In this document: positions 33,296-41,596 of the stretch, in pieces
How the letters are laid out: each line of letters starts with the position of its first letter
How positions within the stretch are numbered: position 1 is the stretch's first letter
Origin: Allobosea lathyri
GTDB taxonomy: Bacteria > Pseudomonadota > Alphaproteobacteria > Rhizobiales > Beijerinckiaceae
Direction: 5' to 3'
Assembly (NCBI RefSeq): GCF_900108245.1
Contig: NZ_FNUY01000013.1
Span: forward strand, 100,841 to 164,840
DNA: 64,000 nucleotides
Position numbers and translations under genes: made by a program
Notes under the pieces: generated by a model
What the model was told of the DNA's origin: nothing
The model's database searches: none
What the model saw: only the letters and a program-made list of their open reading frames with translations

Positions 33296-35217
33296 CGAAT
33301 CTCTCCTTCGGTGGGATGGGCCATCGAGGGCCTCAAGGGGGCGGCGGCACCGCGTGCGGCGGCCAGCAGGCTCATCACGATCACCGCCCCGACAAGGGCC
33401 GCGCCGACAAGGCCGCGCTGCAGGACAGGCACGGTGTACCAAAGCGAGCAGAAGCAGCCGGCGGTAACGAAGCCGAGCCGCAGCCATGCAGGCAGCGGAC
33501 CCCATGCATAGCCGGCAAGCCCGGCCGAGATCAGCACGAGCCCCGTGGAGAGCGCGACCGCGGTAGCGATGATATCGACCAGCGAGCCGGTCAGGATCAG
33601 GCCGGGCTCGTAGATATAGGCCATTCCGGTGACGAAGCCGCCGAGCGCGAAGCGGCAGGCATAGAACCCCGTCGTCATCGCGGGTGCGCCGGCAATCGTC
33701 GCCGCCGCATCGGCGACGGGCGCAACCGGTGGCGAGGCGTCGGCCAGCACGGCGAAGTAGAAGATGAAGAGATGGATCGCGATCAGCGGGACATTGTATT
33801 CGGCGATCAGCGGCGCCCCGATGGCGGCGGTGATGATATAGGCCGGGGTCGTGGGAATGCCGACGCCGAGGAAGAGGCAGGTTGCCGCGATCAGCAGGGC
33901 CAGCAGGAACAGCGAACCGCCGGCAGCGGCTTTGATCATGCCTGTAAAGGCCAGCAGCAGGCCGGTGCTGGTCAAGGCCGCGGTGATGATGCCCGCCGAG
34001 GTGACCGCGACTGCGATCATCGAGATCAGGTAACCGCCGTCGCGCAGCGCCACCAGGATCGCGCGCGGGTTCATGCGCGTGTGCCGCCGCAGCGCTGCGA
34101 CGAGAACCGTGGCGATCGTCGCCCAGAATGCAGCCAGATAGGGCGAGAAGCGCATCATCATCAACGTGACCAGCAGGGCCAGCGGGATGATCAGATGAGC
34201 ATCGCGGCCGAGGTCACGCAGGCTCGGCAGATCCTTGCGCGGGATCGCTCCGATGCCGAGCTTCTTCGATTCGTAATGCACGGCGGAGAGGATGTTGACG
34301 TAATACAGCACCGCCCCCATCGCCGCGGCGATGATGATCGCCGAATAGGGCACCGCGATCATCTCCGACATGATGAAGGCCGCAGCCCCCATGACCGGAG
34401 GCATCAGCGGGCCGCCGACGCTCGCTGCGGCTTCGATGCCGGCAGCAAAGACCGGGCGGAAGCCGAGACGCTTCATCAGCGGGATCGACATCGAGCCGGT
34501 GACGACGACATTGGCGACGGAAGAACCGCTCATCGTGCCGAAGAGCGCCGAGGAGATGACCGCCACCTTGGCCGGTCCGCCCGTGAAGCGGCCGCCGGTG
34601 ACCGCGCCGAAATTGCCGAAGAGCCGGCTCATGCCGCTCGCCTGCATCAGCGAGCCGAAAATCAGGAACGAGGCGACGATCGTCGCGCTCATCACGGTCA
34701 AAGAGCCGTAGAGTCCGCTGCCGACGGAGAGGAAGTTGATCTCGGTGATATGGGCGAAGCTGAGCTCCCGGTAGAACCAAGCGCCCGGCAGGAGATGGCA
34801 GATCGCCATATAACCGATCACGACGAGGACGAGCCCGGCGAGCGTGTACGAGATCGAGCGGCGCGTCGCCTCCACGACGGCCAGCACCATTATCGTTCCC
34901 AGGACATATTGGGTGGTCGTCAGCGGATCGATGAAGCTCGTGCGCTCGTAGATCTGCTCCTGATTGAGATAGATGTAGACGTTGGGGACGAAGGCGCAGA
35001 GCGCCAGCACGAGATCGAGCACGGTCGCCCTGTCGGTCGGCGAATTGGCGCCGGCGGGAAAGAGCAGGAACACCGGCGGGACGAACAGGGCCAGGTGGAT
35101 CGCCGCCAGTTCAAGCGGCTCGGGATAGCCCCGCCCCGCGAAATAGAGGTGCAGCAGCACCGCACCAACCGACCACAGCCCAAGAATGGCACCGGGTATT
35201 CCCTCGATACGCCGCAT
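33292..35217 (-). CDS. TAXI-TRAP permease, fused small and large subunits (DctQM)
   Basis: A 641-residue membrane protein of the TRAP 4TM/12TM fusion type. The first ~190 residues are the four-segment DctQ part, the rest the DctM part with glycine-rich conserved stretches (FGTMSGSSVANVVVTGSMSI and GGPLMPPVMGAAAFIMSEM). It imports a carboxylate using the sodium gradient together with the TAXI binding protein of this operon. It is the first gene of the operon, with GntR-type operators just upstream. Confidence 0.93.
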   Translation of the reverse strand: MRRIEGIPGAILGLWSVGAVLLHLYFAGRGYPEPLELAAIHLALFVPPVFLLFPAGANSPTDRATVLDLVLALCAFVPNVYIYLNQEQIYERTSFIDPLTTTQYVLGTIMVLAVVEATRRSISYTLAGLVLVVIGYMAICHLLPGAWFYRELSFAHITEINFLSVGSGLYGSLTVMSATIVASFLIFGSLMQASGMSRLFGNFGAVTGGRFTGGPAKVAVISSALFGTMSGSSVANVVVTGSMSIPLMKRLGFRPVFAAGIEAAASVGGPLMPPVMGAAAFIMSEMIAVPYSAIIIAAAMGAVLYYVNILSAVHYESKKLGIGAIPRKDLPSLRDLGRDAHLIIPLALLVTLMMMRFSPYLAAFWATIATVLVAALRRHTRMNPRAILVALRDGGYLISMIAVAVTSAGIITAALTSTGLLLAFTGMIKAAAGGSLFLLALLIAATCLFLGVGIPTTPAYIITAAIGAPLIAEYNVPLIAIHLFIFYFAVLADASPPVAPVADAAATIAGAPAMTTGFYACRFALGGFVTGMAYIYEPGLILTGSLVDIIATAVALSTGLVLISAGLAGYAWGPLPAWLRLGFVTAGCFCSLWYTVPVLQRGLVGAALVGAVIVMSLLAAARGAAAPLRPSMAHPTEGEIR

Positions 35218-35308
35218 CTCATGCCCCCTCTTTTGGCCGGATTTCGTCGGTTCGGGCGGCTCCGGCGCGAGACCGGCATGCCCGTCTCATTCGATGGTCG
35301 AAGCCCGG

Positions 35309-35320
35309 CTTGTTGACATT
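35309..35320. promoter_or_regulatory. GntR-type operator CTTGTTGACATT upstream of the TRAP operon
   Basis: CTTGTTGACATT matches the site at 54485 (ATTGTTGACATT) in 11 of 12 bases and fits the ATTGTNNACAWT class found at 44424, 49550 and 54455. It lies 92 bases upstream of the TRAP permease. A separate perfect palindrome, ATTGCATGCAAT, follows at 35325-35336. Confidence 0.5.
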
Positions 35321-35364
35321 GTGGATTGCATGCAATGATCAAAACAGCTTAGAATGCTGTCGTC

Positions 35365-35411
35365 AATTCCATAGAATTGGCAAATTTGAGAAAAATATTC
35401 TCCATAGAGAA
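35365..35411. promoter_or_regulatory. Paired CATA-centred operators, 33 bp apart
   Basis: AATTC-CATA-GAATT (35365-35378) and TTCTC-CATA-GAGAA (35398-35411) are both perfect 5-bp dyads around the same CATA core and share TCCATAGA. Their centres are 33 bases apart, close to three helical turns. They lie between the TRAP operon and the divergent GntR gene, the natural place for its operators. Confidence 0.65.
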
Positions 35412-35509
35412 CGTATTGTTCTTTAGGGCGAACGATATGACAAGAGAGCCGCCGAAAGGTCTGGCTTCCCATCCTCATGGATCGGTGAACACTGCGGGGG
35501 GAGATCCAG

Positions 35510-36265
35510 ATGAACGACGAGCAGAACACGATGAAGCTGGCTTCCGCCGAGCCGGTCGAGGGTCCGGGATTGCCGGTGTCGCCGCAGCCCTTGCCGCAGC
35601 AGATCGCCGCGCATCTGCGCCATCAGATCATCCATGACGTGCTGAAGCCCGGCGAACGCATCCGCGAGCAGCCGCTTTCGGCCGAACTCAACGTGTCGCG
35701 CACGCCCTTGCGGGACGCCCTGAAGATACTTTCGGTCGAGCGGCTGGTCGATCTTCCGCCGAATCGCGGGGCGATCGTGACCGATCTCGGGATCGAAGAG
35801 CTGCGCGATCTGCTGCGTGTCTATTCATCGCTCGAGGCGCTGGGCGGCGAACTTGCCTGCGAGCGGATGACACTCGCCGATCTCGCGCTGATCCACCGGC
35901 ATCAGGACGGCATGCTGCAGGCCTACCAGCATCAGGACCGGCTCAGCTATTTCCGCTCAAACCAGGCCTTTCATCTCGGCATCATCGCCGCATCGCGCAA
36001 TGCGCCGCTGATCGAGGTCCATCACCACCTCAACCTGCGCCTTTACCGGGTGCGCTATCTCGCGATCATGCAGCATCGCAGCTGGACCTTCGTCAGCAAT
36101 CAGCACGAAGCGATCCTGACAGCGCTCGACCGCCGCGACGGGCCCTTGCTCGGTCGGCTTCTGGTCGAGCATCTGTCGGGAGCCTGGCAGGCGATCGCGA
36201 CGCTCGAGGCCAAGGCCAAGGGCGAGATCGCTTCAGGCGAGGCGCCATCAGCCGAAACAGCCTGA
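35510..36265 (+). CDS. GntR-family regulator (FCD domain) of the TRAP operon
   Basis: A 251-residue regulator with an N-terminal winged helix (ELNVSRTPLRDALKILSVERL) and a C-terminal FCD effector domain with the metal-binding His residues (FHLGIIAASRN, VSNQHEAILTALDRRD). ATG 35510 follows GGGGGAGATC. It is divergent from the eight-gene TRAP catabolic operon and precedes the molybdoenzyme gene on its own strand by 40 bases. It probably represses the operon until a carboxylate ligand binds. Confidence 0.9.
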   Translation: MNDEQNTMKLASAEPVEGPGLPVSPQPLPQQIAAHLRHQIIHDVLKPGERIREQPLSAELNVSRTPLRDALKILSVERLVDLPPNRGAIVTDLGIEELRDLLRVYSSLEALGGELACERMTLADLALIHRHQDGMLQAYQHQDRLSYFRSNQAFHLGIIAASRNAPLIEVHHHLNLRLYRVRYLAIMQHRSWTFVSNQHEAILTALDRRDGPLLGRLLVEHLSGAWQAIATLEAKAKGEIASGEAPSAETA

Positions 36266-36305
36266 ATCCGGCTGGACTTCAACCCCGCTCCAACAGGAGA
36301 GACGC

Positions 36306-38630
36306 ATGCTGCCGACGCCGGAGCGTCCCACCCTTGCAACGCATTGGGGCACCTACAGGGTTCACAGCGACGGCTCCGTTCCCGTCGGTCTCAGCCCTTA
36401 TGAGGGCGACCCGAACCCCTCCCCGATCGCCGATGCGATGATCGCGGCGCGCACTTCGCCGGCCCGCATTCTGCGCCCGGCGATCAGGCGTTCTTTTCTG
36501 GAGCGCGGCGCAGCGGCAGGCGGCGAGGCACGCGGCGCCGAACCCTTCGTCGAAGTCGAATGGGAGCAGGCGCTGGCGATCGTGGCCGGCGAGGTCGACC
36601 GCGTCCGCAAGGATCACGGCAACGCCGCGATCTATGGTGGCTCCTATGGCTGGGCCAGCGCTGGCCGCTTCCACCATGCGCAAAGCCAGATCCATCGCTT
36701 CCTTAATGTGATCGGCGGCTATACCCGCTCGGTCCAGAACTACAGCTTCGCTGCCGCCGATACGATCCTGCCGCATGTCATCGGAGACCGGCGCGGGCTC
36801 GCGAGCGGCCACACGCCATGGCGGCTGCTCGCGGGGCATGCGGAGCTCATCGTCATGTTCGGCGGCGCCTCCCCCAAGAACGCCCAGGTCAGCTCGGGAG
36901 GCTTGAGCCGGCATACCCTGCGCGAGGGCATTCTGGCCTGCCGCGATGCGGGCGCCCGGCTGGTCTCAATCAGCCCGATCCGGGATGACACCGCCACCGA
37001 GGCCGGCGCTGAATGGTGGGCGCCCCGTCCCAATTCCGATGTCGCGCTGATGCTCGGGCTCTGCCACACGCTTCTGAGCGAGAACCTCCACGACCGCGAT
37101 TTCCTCGCCAGCCACACGACGGGCTTCGAGCGTGTCGCGGCCTATCTGCTCGGCGAGCCCGATGGCGTCGTGAAAAGCGCCGACTGGGCGGCGGCCCTGT
37201 GCGAGCTTCCCGCCGAGGACATCCGCGCGCTTGCCCGCCGCATGGCCGCTTCGCGGACCTTCCTGATGATGTCCTGGTCGCTGCAACGCGCCGACCATGG
37301 CGAACAGCCCTATTGGATGACGGTGACGCTCGCCGCGATGCTGGGCCAGATCGGCCTGCCCGGCGGGGGCTTCGGTTTCGGCTATGGCTCGGTCAATGGC
37401 GTCGGCAACGCGGCCCATGAGATCGCGTGGCCCTCGCTGCCGCAGGGAAGCAATGCGGTCGAGGATTTCATCCCCGTCGCCCGCATCGCCGACATGCTGC
37501 TGCATCCCGGCGAACCCTATGATTTCAATGGCGAGCAGCGCCGCTATCCCCATGCCCGGCTGGTCTATTGGGCCGGCGGCAACCCCTTCCATCATCATCA
37601 GGATCTCAACCGTCTGGTCGCGGCGTGGAAACGCCCGGAGACCATCATCGTCCACGACGCCTGGTGGACCGCAACGGCGCGGCATGCCGACATCGTGCTG
37701 CCCGTGACGACGCAGTTCGAGCGCAACGATCTCGTCTGCGCCAATCGCGATCTGATGCTCGCCGCTTCGCACAGGCTGGCAGACCCGGCCGGCGAAGCGC
37801 GCGACGATTTCGCGATCTTCTCGGCGCTGGCCGCCCGGCTCGGCGTCGAGGAGGCCTTCACCGAAGGTCGCGACGAGGAAAGCTGGATCCGGCACCTGTA
37901 CGGGCTGGCGCGGCAGCGCATCGCCGCGGTCGATATAGAGATCCCCGATTTCGACCAGTTCTGGCGCGATGGCATCACCCTCTTGCCGGAACCGGCCAAG
38001 GTGAAGCCTCTCCTGGCCGATTTCCGCGCAGATCCGCACGCCTACCCCCTGACCACGCCATCAGGTCTGATCGAGCTGTTTTCGGAGCGCATAGCGAGTT
38101 TCGGCTATGCGGATTGCCCGGGCCATGCCGCCTGGCTGCCATCGGCGGAGTGGCTCGGTGCAGCCGCTGCGAAACGGTTTCCGCTGCATCTCATCTCCAA
38201 CCAGCCTGCGACCAGGCTGCACAGCCAATACGACAATGGCAGCCATGCGCGCGCCTCCAAGATCGCCGGCCGCGAACCGTTGCGCATGCATCCCGACGAT
38301 GCCGCCGCGCGCGGCCTCCGCGATGGCGACATCGTCAGGGTCTTCAATGACCGGGGAGCCTGCCTGGCGGGCCTGCGGACCTCCGACGCCTTGCGCCCCG
38401 GCGTCGTTCAACTCGCCACCGGGGCCTGGTTTGACCCGCTTCAGCCGGGCGAGCCGGGATCGCTCGACAAACACGGCAACCCCAATGTGCTGACGCCCGA
38501 TCGCGGCACGTCGCGCCTCGGACAGGGTCCGAGCGCTCATTCCTGCCTCGTCGAGATCGAAGCCTATCGCGAAAGCGCCCCTCCCGTGACGAGCCACGAG
38601 CCGCCGCCCTTCTTCAGCCGTCAGCCGTGA
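36306..38630 (+). CDS. Molybdopterin oxidoreductase, DMSO/biotin sulfoxide reductase type, cytoplasmic
   Basis: A 774-residue enzyme of the DMSO reductase group that reduces S- or N-oxides. Trp116 in GSYGW and Ser147 in QNYSF fall at the positions of the catalytic Trp and the Mo-ligand Ser of Rhodobacter DMSO reductase, and Tyr114 is present. There is no N-terminal [4Fe-4S] Cys cluster and no Tat signal, so it acts in the cytoplasm like BisC. It follows the GntR gene by 40 bases with AGGAGAG before ATG. Substrate could be methionine or biotin sulfoxide or another oxide. Confidence 0.9.
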   Translation: MLPTPERPTLATHWGTYRVHSDGSVPVGLSPYEGDPNPSPIADAMIAARTSPARILRPAIRRSFLERGAAAGGEARGAEPFVEVEWEQALAIVAGEVDRVRKDHGNAAIYGGSYGWASAGRFHHAQSQIHRFLNVIGGYTRSVQNYSFAAADTILPHVIGDRRGLASGHTPWRLLAGHAELIVMFGGASPKNAQVSSGGLSRHTLREGILACRDAGARLVSISPIRDDTATEAGAEWWAPRPNSDVALMLGLCHTLLSENLHDRDFLASHTTGFERVAAYLLGEPDGVVKSADWAAALCELPAEDIRALARRMAASRTFLMMSWSLQRADHGEQPYWMTVTLAAMLGQIGLPGGGFGFGYGSVNGVGNAAHEIAWPSLPQGSNAVEDFIPVARIADMLLHPGEPYDFNGEQRRYPHARLVYWAGGNPFHHHQDLNRLVAAWKRPETIIVHDAWWTATARHADIVLPVTTQFERNDLVCANRDLMLAASHRLADPAGEARDDFAIFSALAARLGVEEAFTEGRDEESWIRHLYGLARQRIAAVDIEIPDFDQFWRDGITLLPEPAKVKPLLADFRADPHAYPLTTPSGLIELFSERIASFGYADCPGHAAWLPSAEWLGAAAAKRFPLHLISNQPATRLHSQYDNGSHARASKIAGREPLRMHPDDAAARGLRDGDIVRVFNDRGACLAGLRTSDALRPGVVQLATGAWFDPLQPGEPGSLDKHGNPNVLTPDRGTSRLGQGPSAHSCLVEIEAYRESAPPVTSHEPPPFFSRQP

Positions 38631-38653
38631 GTGAAAGAAAGACGAAGCCGATC

Positions 38654-39001
38654 ATGACCATTCGACGCCTCGATTCCAACGGCCGCCGCAGCCGTGCCGT
38701 CATTCACGCCGGCCTCGTGCATTTCGCCGGGCAGGTCGCCGACGATTTCGGTGGCGACATCACCAGCCAGACGCAGGAAGTTTTGGCCCGGATAGACCGG
38801 CTGCTGGGCGAGGCCGGCAGCGACCGCAGCCGCGTCATCAGCGCCACGATCTGGCTCAAGACGATGGCTGATTATGCCGGGATGAACGCGGTATGGGACG
38901 GCTGGATCGACCGGGACAACGCGCCGGCGCGCTGCTGTGGCGTGGTGGAAATGGCCGACCCCGGCATTCTCGTCGAAATCATCATGGTTGCGGCGGCCTG
39001 A
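38654..39001 (+). CDS. RidA-family imine/enamine deaminase-like protein
   Basis: A 115-residue protein of the YjgF/RidA fold with family features (HAGLVHFAGQVADD, ISATIWLKTMADYAGMN, and Arg in NAPARCCGVVEM, the usual substrate carboxylate contact). A GTG at 38627 overlaps the molybdoenzyme stop and would add nine residues, but ATG 38654 begins the family N-terminus MTIRRLDSNGR. RidA proteins hydrolyse reactive imines made by amine-oxidising flavoenzymes, which fits the dehydrogenase operon next door. Confidence 0.88.
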   Translation: MTIRRLDSNGRRSRAVIHAGLVHFAGQVADDFGGDITSQTQEVLARIDRLLGEAGSDRSRVISATIWLKTMADYAGMNAVWDGWIDRDNAPARCCGVVEMADPGILVEIIMVAAA

Positions 39002-39283
39002 GGCCGAGCACCGCAACGAGCAGATCGAGGGCAGCGGCGCCAGGCGAGTTTTCCGAGCCCGCCTCCGCCACGGCCCGAATCGGGGGATGAGATTCGGCGA
39101 TACCGCAGTCGCCACCAGAGGCGACACCGTCTAGTCTGGACGCTAGGACAGCCGAGAGGTCGCGCCCGGAGCAATCGATCGATTTTATCGAACGAATCCA
39201 CATTTATTACTCGTTTGATCGCTCAATCGCGATGACGCATCGTCTCGGCATCACGACCGCCCAGTCACTCAAGGCCCTCTCCC

Positions 39284-40402
39284 ATGGCAGCGTTCAGCTC
39301 CGAAACCGGCTCGGCCGGCTTTCTTGCCGCGAGCACGAGCAAGGCGCGCCGCATCCTGCCGGGTCTTGGCCTGTGCATCGCGGTGACGCTCGCCGCGATT
39401 GCGCTGGAGCGTATTGAAGAGCATCTGTTCGGGCGCGCGTGGCTGGAAGCCCTCGTCCTCGCGATCCTGATCGGCACGGCGGTGCGGACAGCCTGGGCGC
39501 CGAGCGCACGCTGGCGCGGTGGCATCACCTTCTCGGCCAAGACGCTTCTGGAAATCGCCGTTGTGCTTCTGGGCGCCTCGCTGAGCGCGGCCACGATCCT
39601 GGCGGCAGGTTCGGGACTGCTGTTCGGCATTGCCGGCATCGTCATGATCGCGATAGCGACGAGCTACGGGATCGCCCGGACACTCAAACTGCCGCGCCGG
39701 ATGGCGATCCTGATCGCATGCGGGAATTCGATCTGCGGAAACTCCGCCATCGCAGCGGTTGCACCTGTGATCGGCGCCAATAGCGAGGACGTCGCGTCGT
39801 CGATCGCCTTTACCGCGGTTCTCGGCGTTCTCGTCGTCCTGGGCCTGCCGCTCCTCATTCCGGCGCTGGGACTCAGCGTGACGCAGTTCGGCATCCTGTC
39901 GGGGCTGACGGTGTATGCCGTGCCGCAGGTCATCGCCGCGACCGCCCCGGCCGGCCTGATCGCCGTCCAGATCGGCACGCTGGTCAAGCTCGTGCGTGTG
40001 CTGATGCTGGGGCCGGTCGTGCTTGTCCTGTCGATCCTGTCCAGCCGGTTGCGGGAGGAGAGCGACAGGTCTGTGCAGGAGGCTTCTGCGCAACAGGCTG
40101 GGGCCGGCGATCGCACGGCCCCCCGCCCGGTGCCGGTCAATCAACTTGTGCCCTGGTTCATCGTAGGCTTTCTCGTCATGGCCGCTCTGCGGTCGGCAGC
40201 CCTGATCCCGACATTTGCGCTGCCGTCGATCGCAACTGCAGCCAGTCTGCTGACGGTGGTCTCGATGGCCGCGCTCGGTCTCGGCGTCGATATCCGAACC
40301 GTCGCCAAGGCCGGCCCCCGCGTCACGGCGGCAGTCACGCTCTCGCTGATCACGCTGGCCGCCATCAGCTATGGGCTGATCCGTCTGCTCGGGGTTGCCT
40401 GA
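39284..40402 (+). CDS. YeiH-family putative sulfate exporter
   Basis: A 372-residue membrane protein with about ten hydrophobic segments and the family motif ACGNSICGNSAIAAVAPVI. In other bacteria YeiH/TauZ proteins are linked to taurine, sulfoacetate or cysteate degradation and to sulfur stress. The 282-base region upstream (39002-39283) holds no gene; it has a CGAT-TTT-ATCG dyad at 39180-39190 and an AT-rich patch that may be the promoter. Its 3' end overlaps the convergent LysR gene by 34 bases. Confidence 0.88.
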   Translation: MAAFSSETGSAGFLAASTSKARRILPGLGLCIAVTLAAIALERIEEHLFGRAWLEALVLAILIGTAVRTAWAPSARWRGGITFSAKTLLEIAVVLLGASLSAATILAAGSGLLFGIAGIVMIAIATSYGIARTLKLPRRMAILIACGNSICGNSAIAAVAPVIGANSEDVASSIAFTAVLGVLVVLGLPLLIPALGLSVTQFGILSGLTVYAVPQVIAATAPAGLIAVQIGTLVKLVRVLMLGPVVLVLSILSSRLREESDRSVQEASAQQAGAGDRTAPRPVPVNQLVPWFIVGFLVMAALRSAALIPTFALPSIATAASLLTVVSMAALGLGVDIRTVAKAGPRVTAAVTLSLITLAAISYGLIRLLGVA

Positions 40403-41331
40403 ACGGACGGACCCTTCCCGCTGACAGCCTCCGAGATCAGCGCATAGAACGCGCGCACTGCCTGGGTGAGGTGGCGCTCCTTGTGCCGCAGCGCCAGGAA
40501 ATCGCGATGCCACAAAGCGAACCTGTCCGTGCCGCCGCGCATGGCGATATCGAGCGCGACGAGCGATCCGGTCTTCAGGGCTCCCTCCGCCACCAGTCGC
40601 GAGATCATGGTCGCGCCACCTCCGGCGGCAACGGCAGCACATATCGCTTCGTTGGAAGGCAGCTCGAGGGCTATGGTCAGGCCGTCCAGCGAGAGGCCGG
40701 CGCCGGTCAAAGCCTCCTCGAACTGCGCGCGCGTGCCAGATCCCGGCTCCCGCAATAGCCAGGACGTCTCCGAAAACCGGCTGACATCGATTTTGCCTCG
40801 ATCGGCCCAGGGATGGCCGGGCGCAACCACCAGCACCATTTCGTCGGCACCCACACGTTCGACGGCGAGATGGGGGTCGTCGATCCGGCCCTCGACGAAG
40901 CCGAGATCGGCGACACCGTCATGGACCGCGGCCGCGACCGTTTCGGTATTGCCGATCGTCAGGCTGAGCGCGATGCCGGGATGGCGCAGCTTGTAGCGCT
41001 GCATCAGCGGCGGCAGCCAGTAATTCGCCACTGTCTGGCTGGCGGCGAGCGCGAGTGAGCCTTGCTTCAATCCGGCGAGATCGGCGAGCACGGTCTCGGC
41101 GGCGGCAGCACGCGCCAGTACAGCACGCGCCTCGTTGAGGAAAACCTCTCCCGCTTTCGTCAACATGATGCGCCGCCCCACGCGATCGAACAGCTTGACC
41201 GCATGGCGCGCCTCAAGCGCGGCAATGGCGGCGCTCGTCGCGGATTGAGTGAGGTTGAGATCGCGTGCGCCTTGCGTGACATGCTCGCGCTGCGCAACCG
41301 CGACAAAAATCCGGAGCTGTTCGAGGGTCAT
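40369..41331 (-). CDS. LysR-family regulator beside YeiH
   Basis: A 320-residue LysR protein with N-terminal helix-turn-helix (REHVTQGARDLNLTQSATSA) and CysB/CbbR-like effector domain (ALAASQTVANYWLPPLM). In enteric bacteria yeiE lies divergent from yeiH; here the pair is convergent and the stop codons overlap by 34 bases, so mutual antisense effects are possible. Likely targets are YeiH or sulfur genes. The region 41332-41596 upstream of it and before the protease has no gene. Confidence 0.88.
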   Translation of the reverse strand: MTLEQLRIFVAVAQREHVTQGARDLNLTQSATSAAIAALEARHAVKLFDRVGRRIMLTKAGEVFLNEARAVLARAAAAETVLADLAGLKQGSLALAASQTVANYWLPPLMQRYKLRHPGIALSLTIGNTETVAAAVHDGVADLGFVEGRIDDPHLAVERVGADEMVLVVAPGHPWADRGKIDVSRFSETSWLLREPGSGTRAQFEEALTGAGLSLDGLTIALELPSNEAICAAVAAGGGATMISRLVAEGALKTGSLVALDIAMRGGTDRFALWHRDFLALRHKERHLTQAVRAFYALISEAVSGKGPSVQATPSRRISP

Positions 41332-41596
41332 TGCGATACGCTCTTTGCCTCTTGAAGCGCGGTTGCGCCATGATGGGATATCGCGCCCAATTCATCGATC
41401 CAACAGATTATATCGAGGTCGACGATCGATGCCGGCAAACGCTGCCCGGTGCCCAGGACACGTGCCGCCTCCGCGCTCAGGCGCCTTCAAACATGATCGT
41501 TCGTTAATGCTGCGGCCAGCGGCACGGCATCTTGCTCCGTCTAGTTTGCTCCCATGGGCCACAGACCGTTGGTCCGCTGCTCAACGGAGAATTTCC

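Noticed and set aside
31382..33511. Plus-strand open frame of 709 codons
   Set aside because: Antisense to the HcnA/HcnC-like and racemase genes, which have intact motifs and tight operon spacing.
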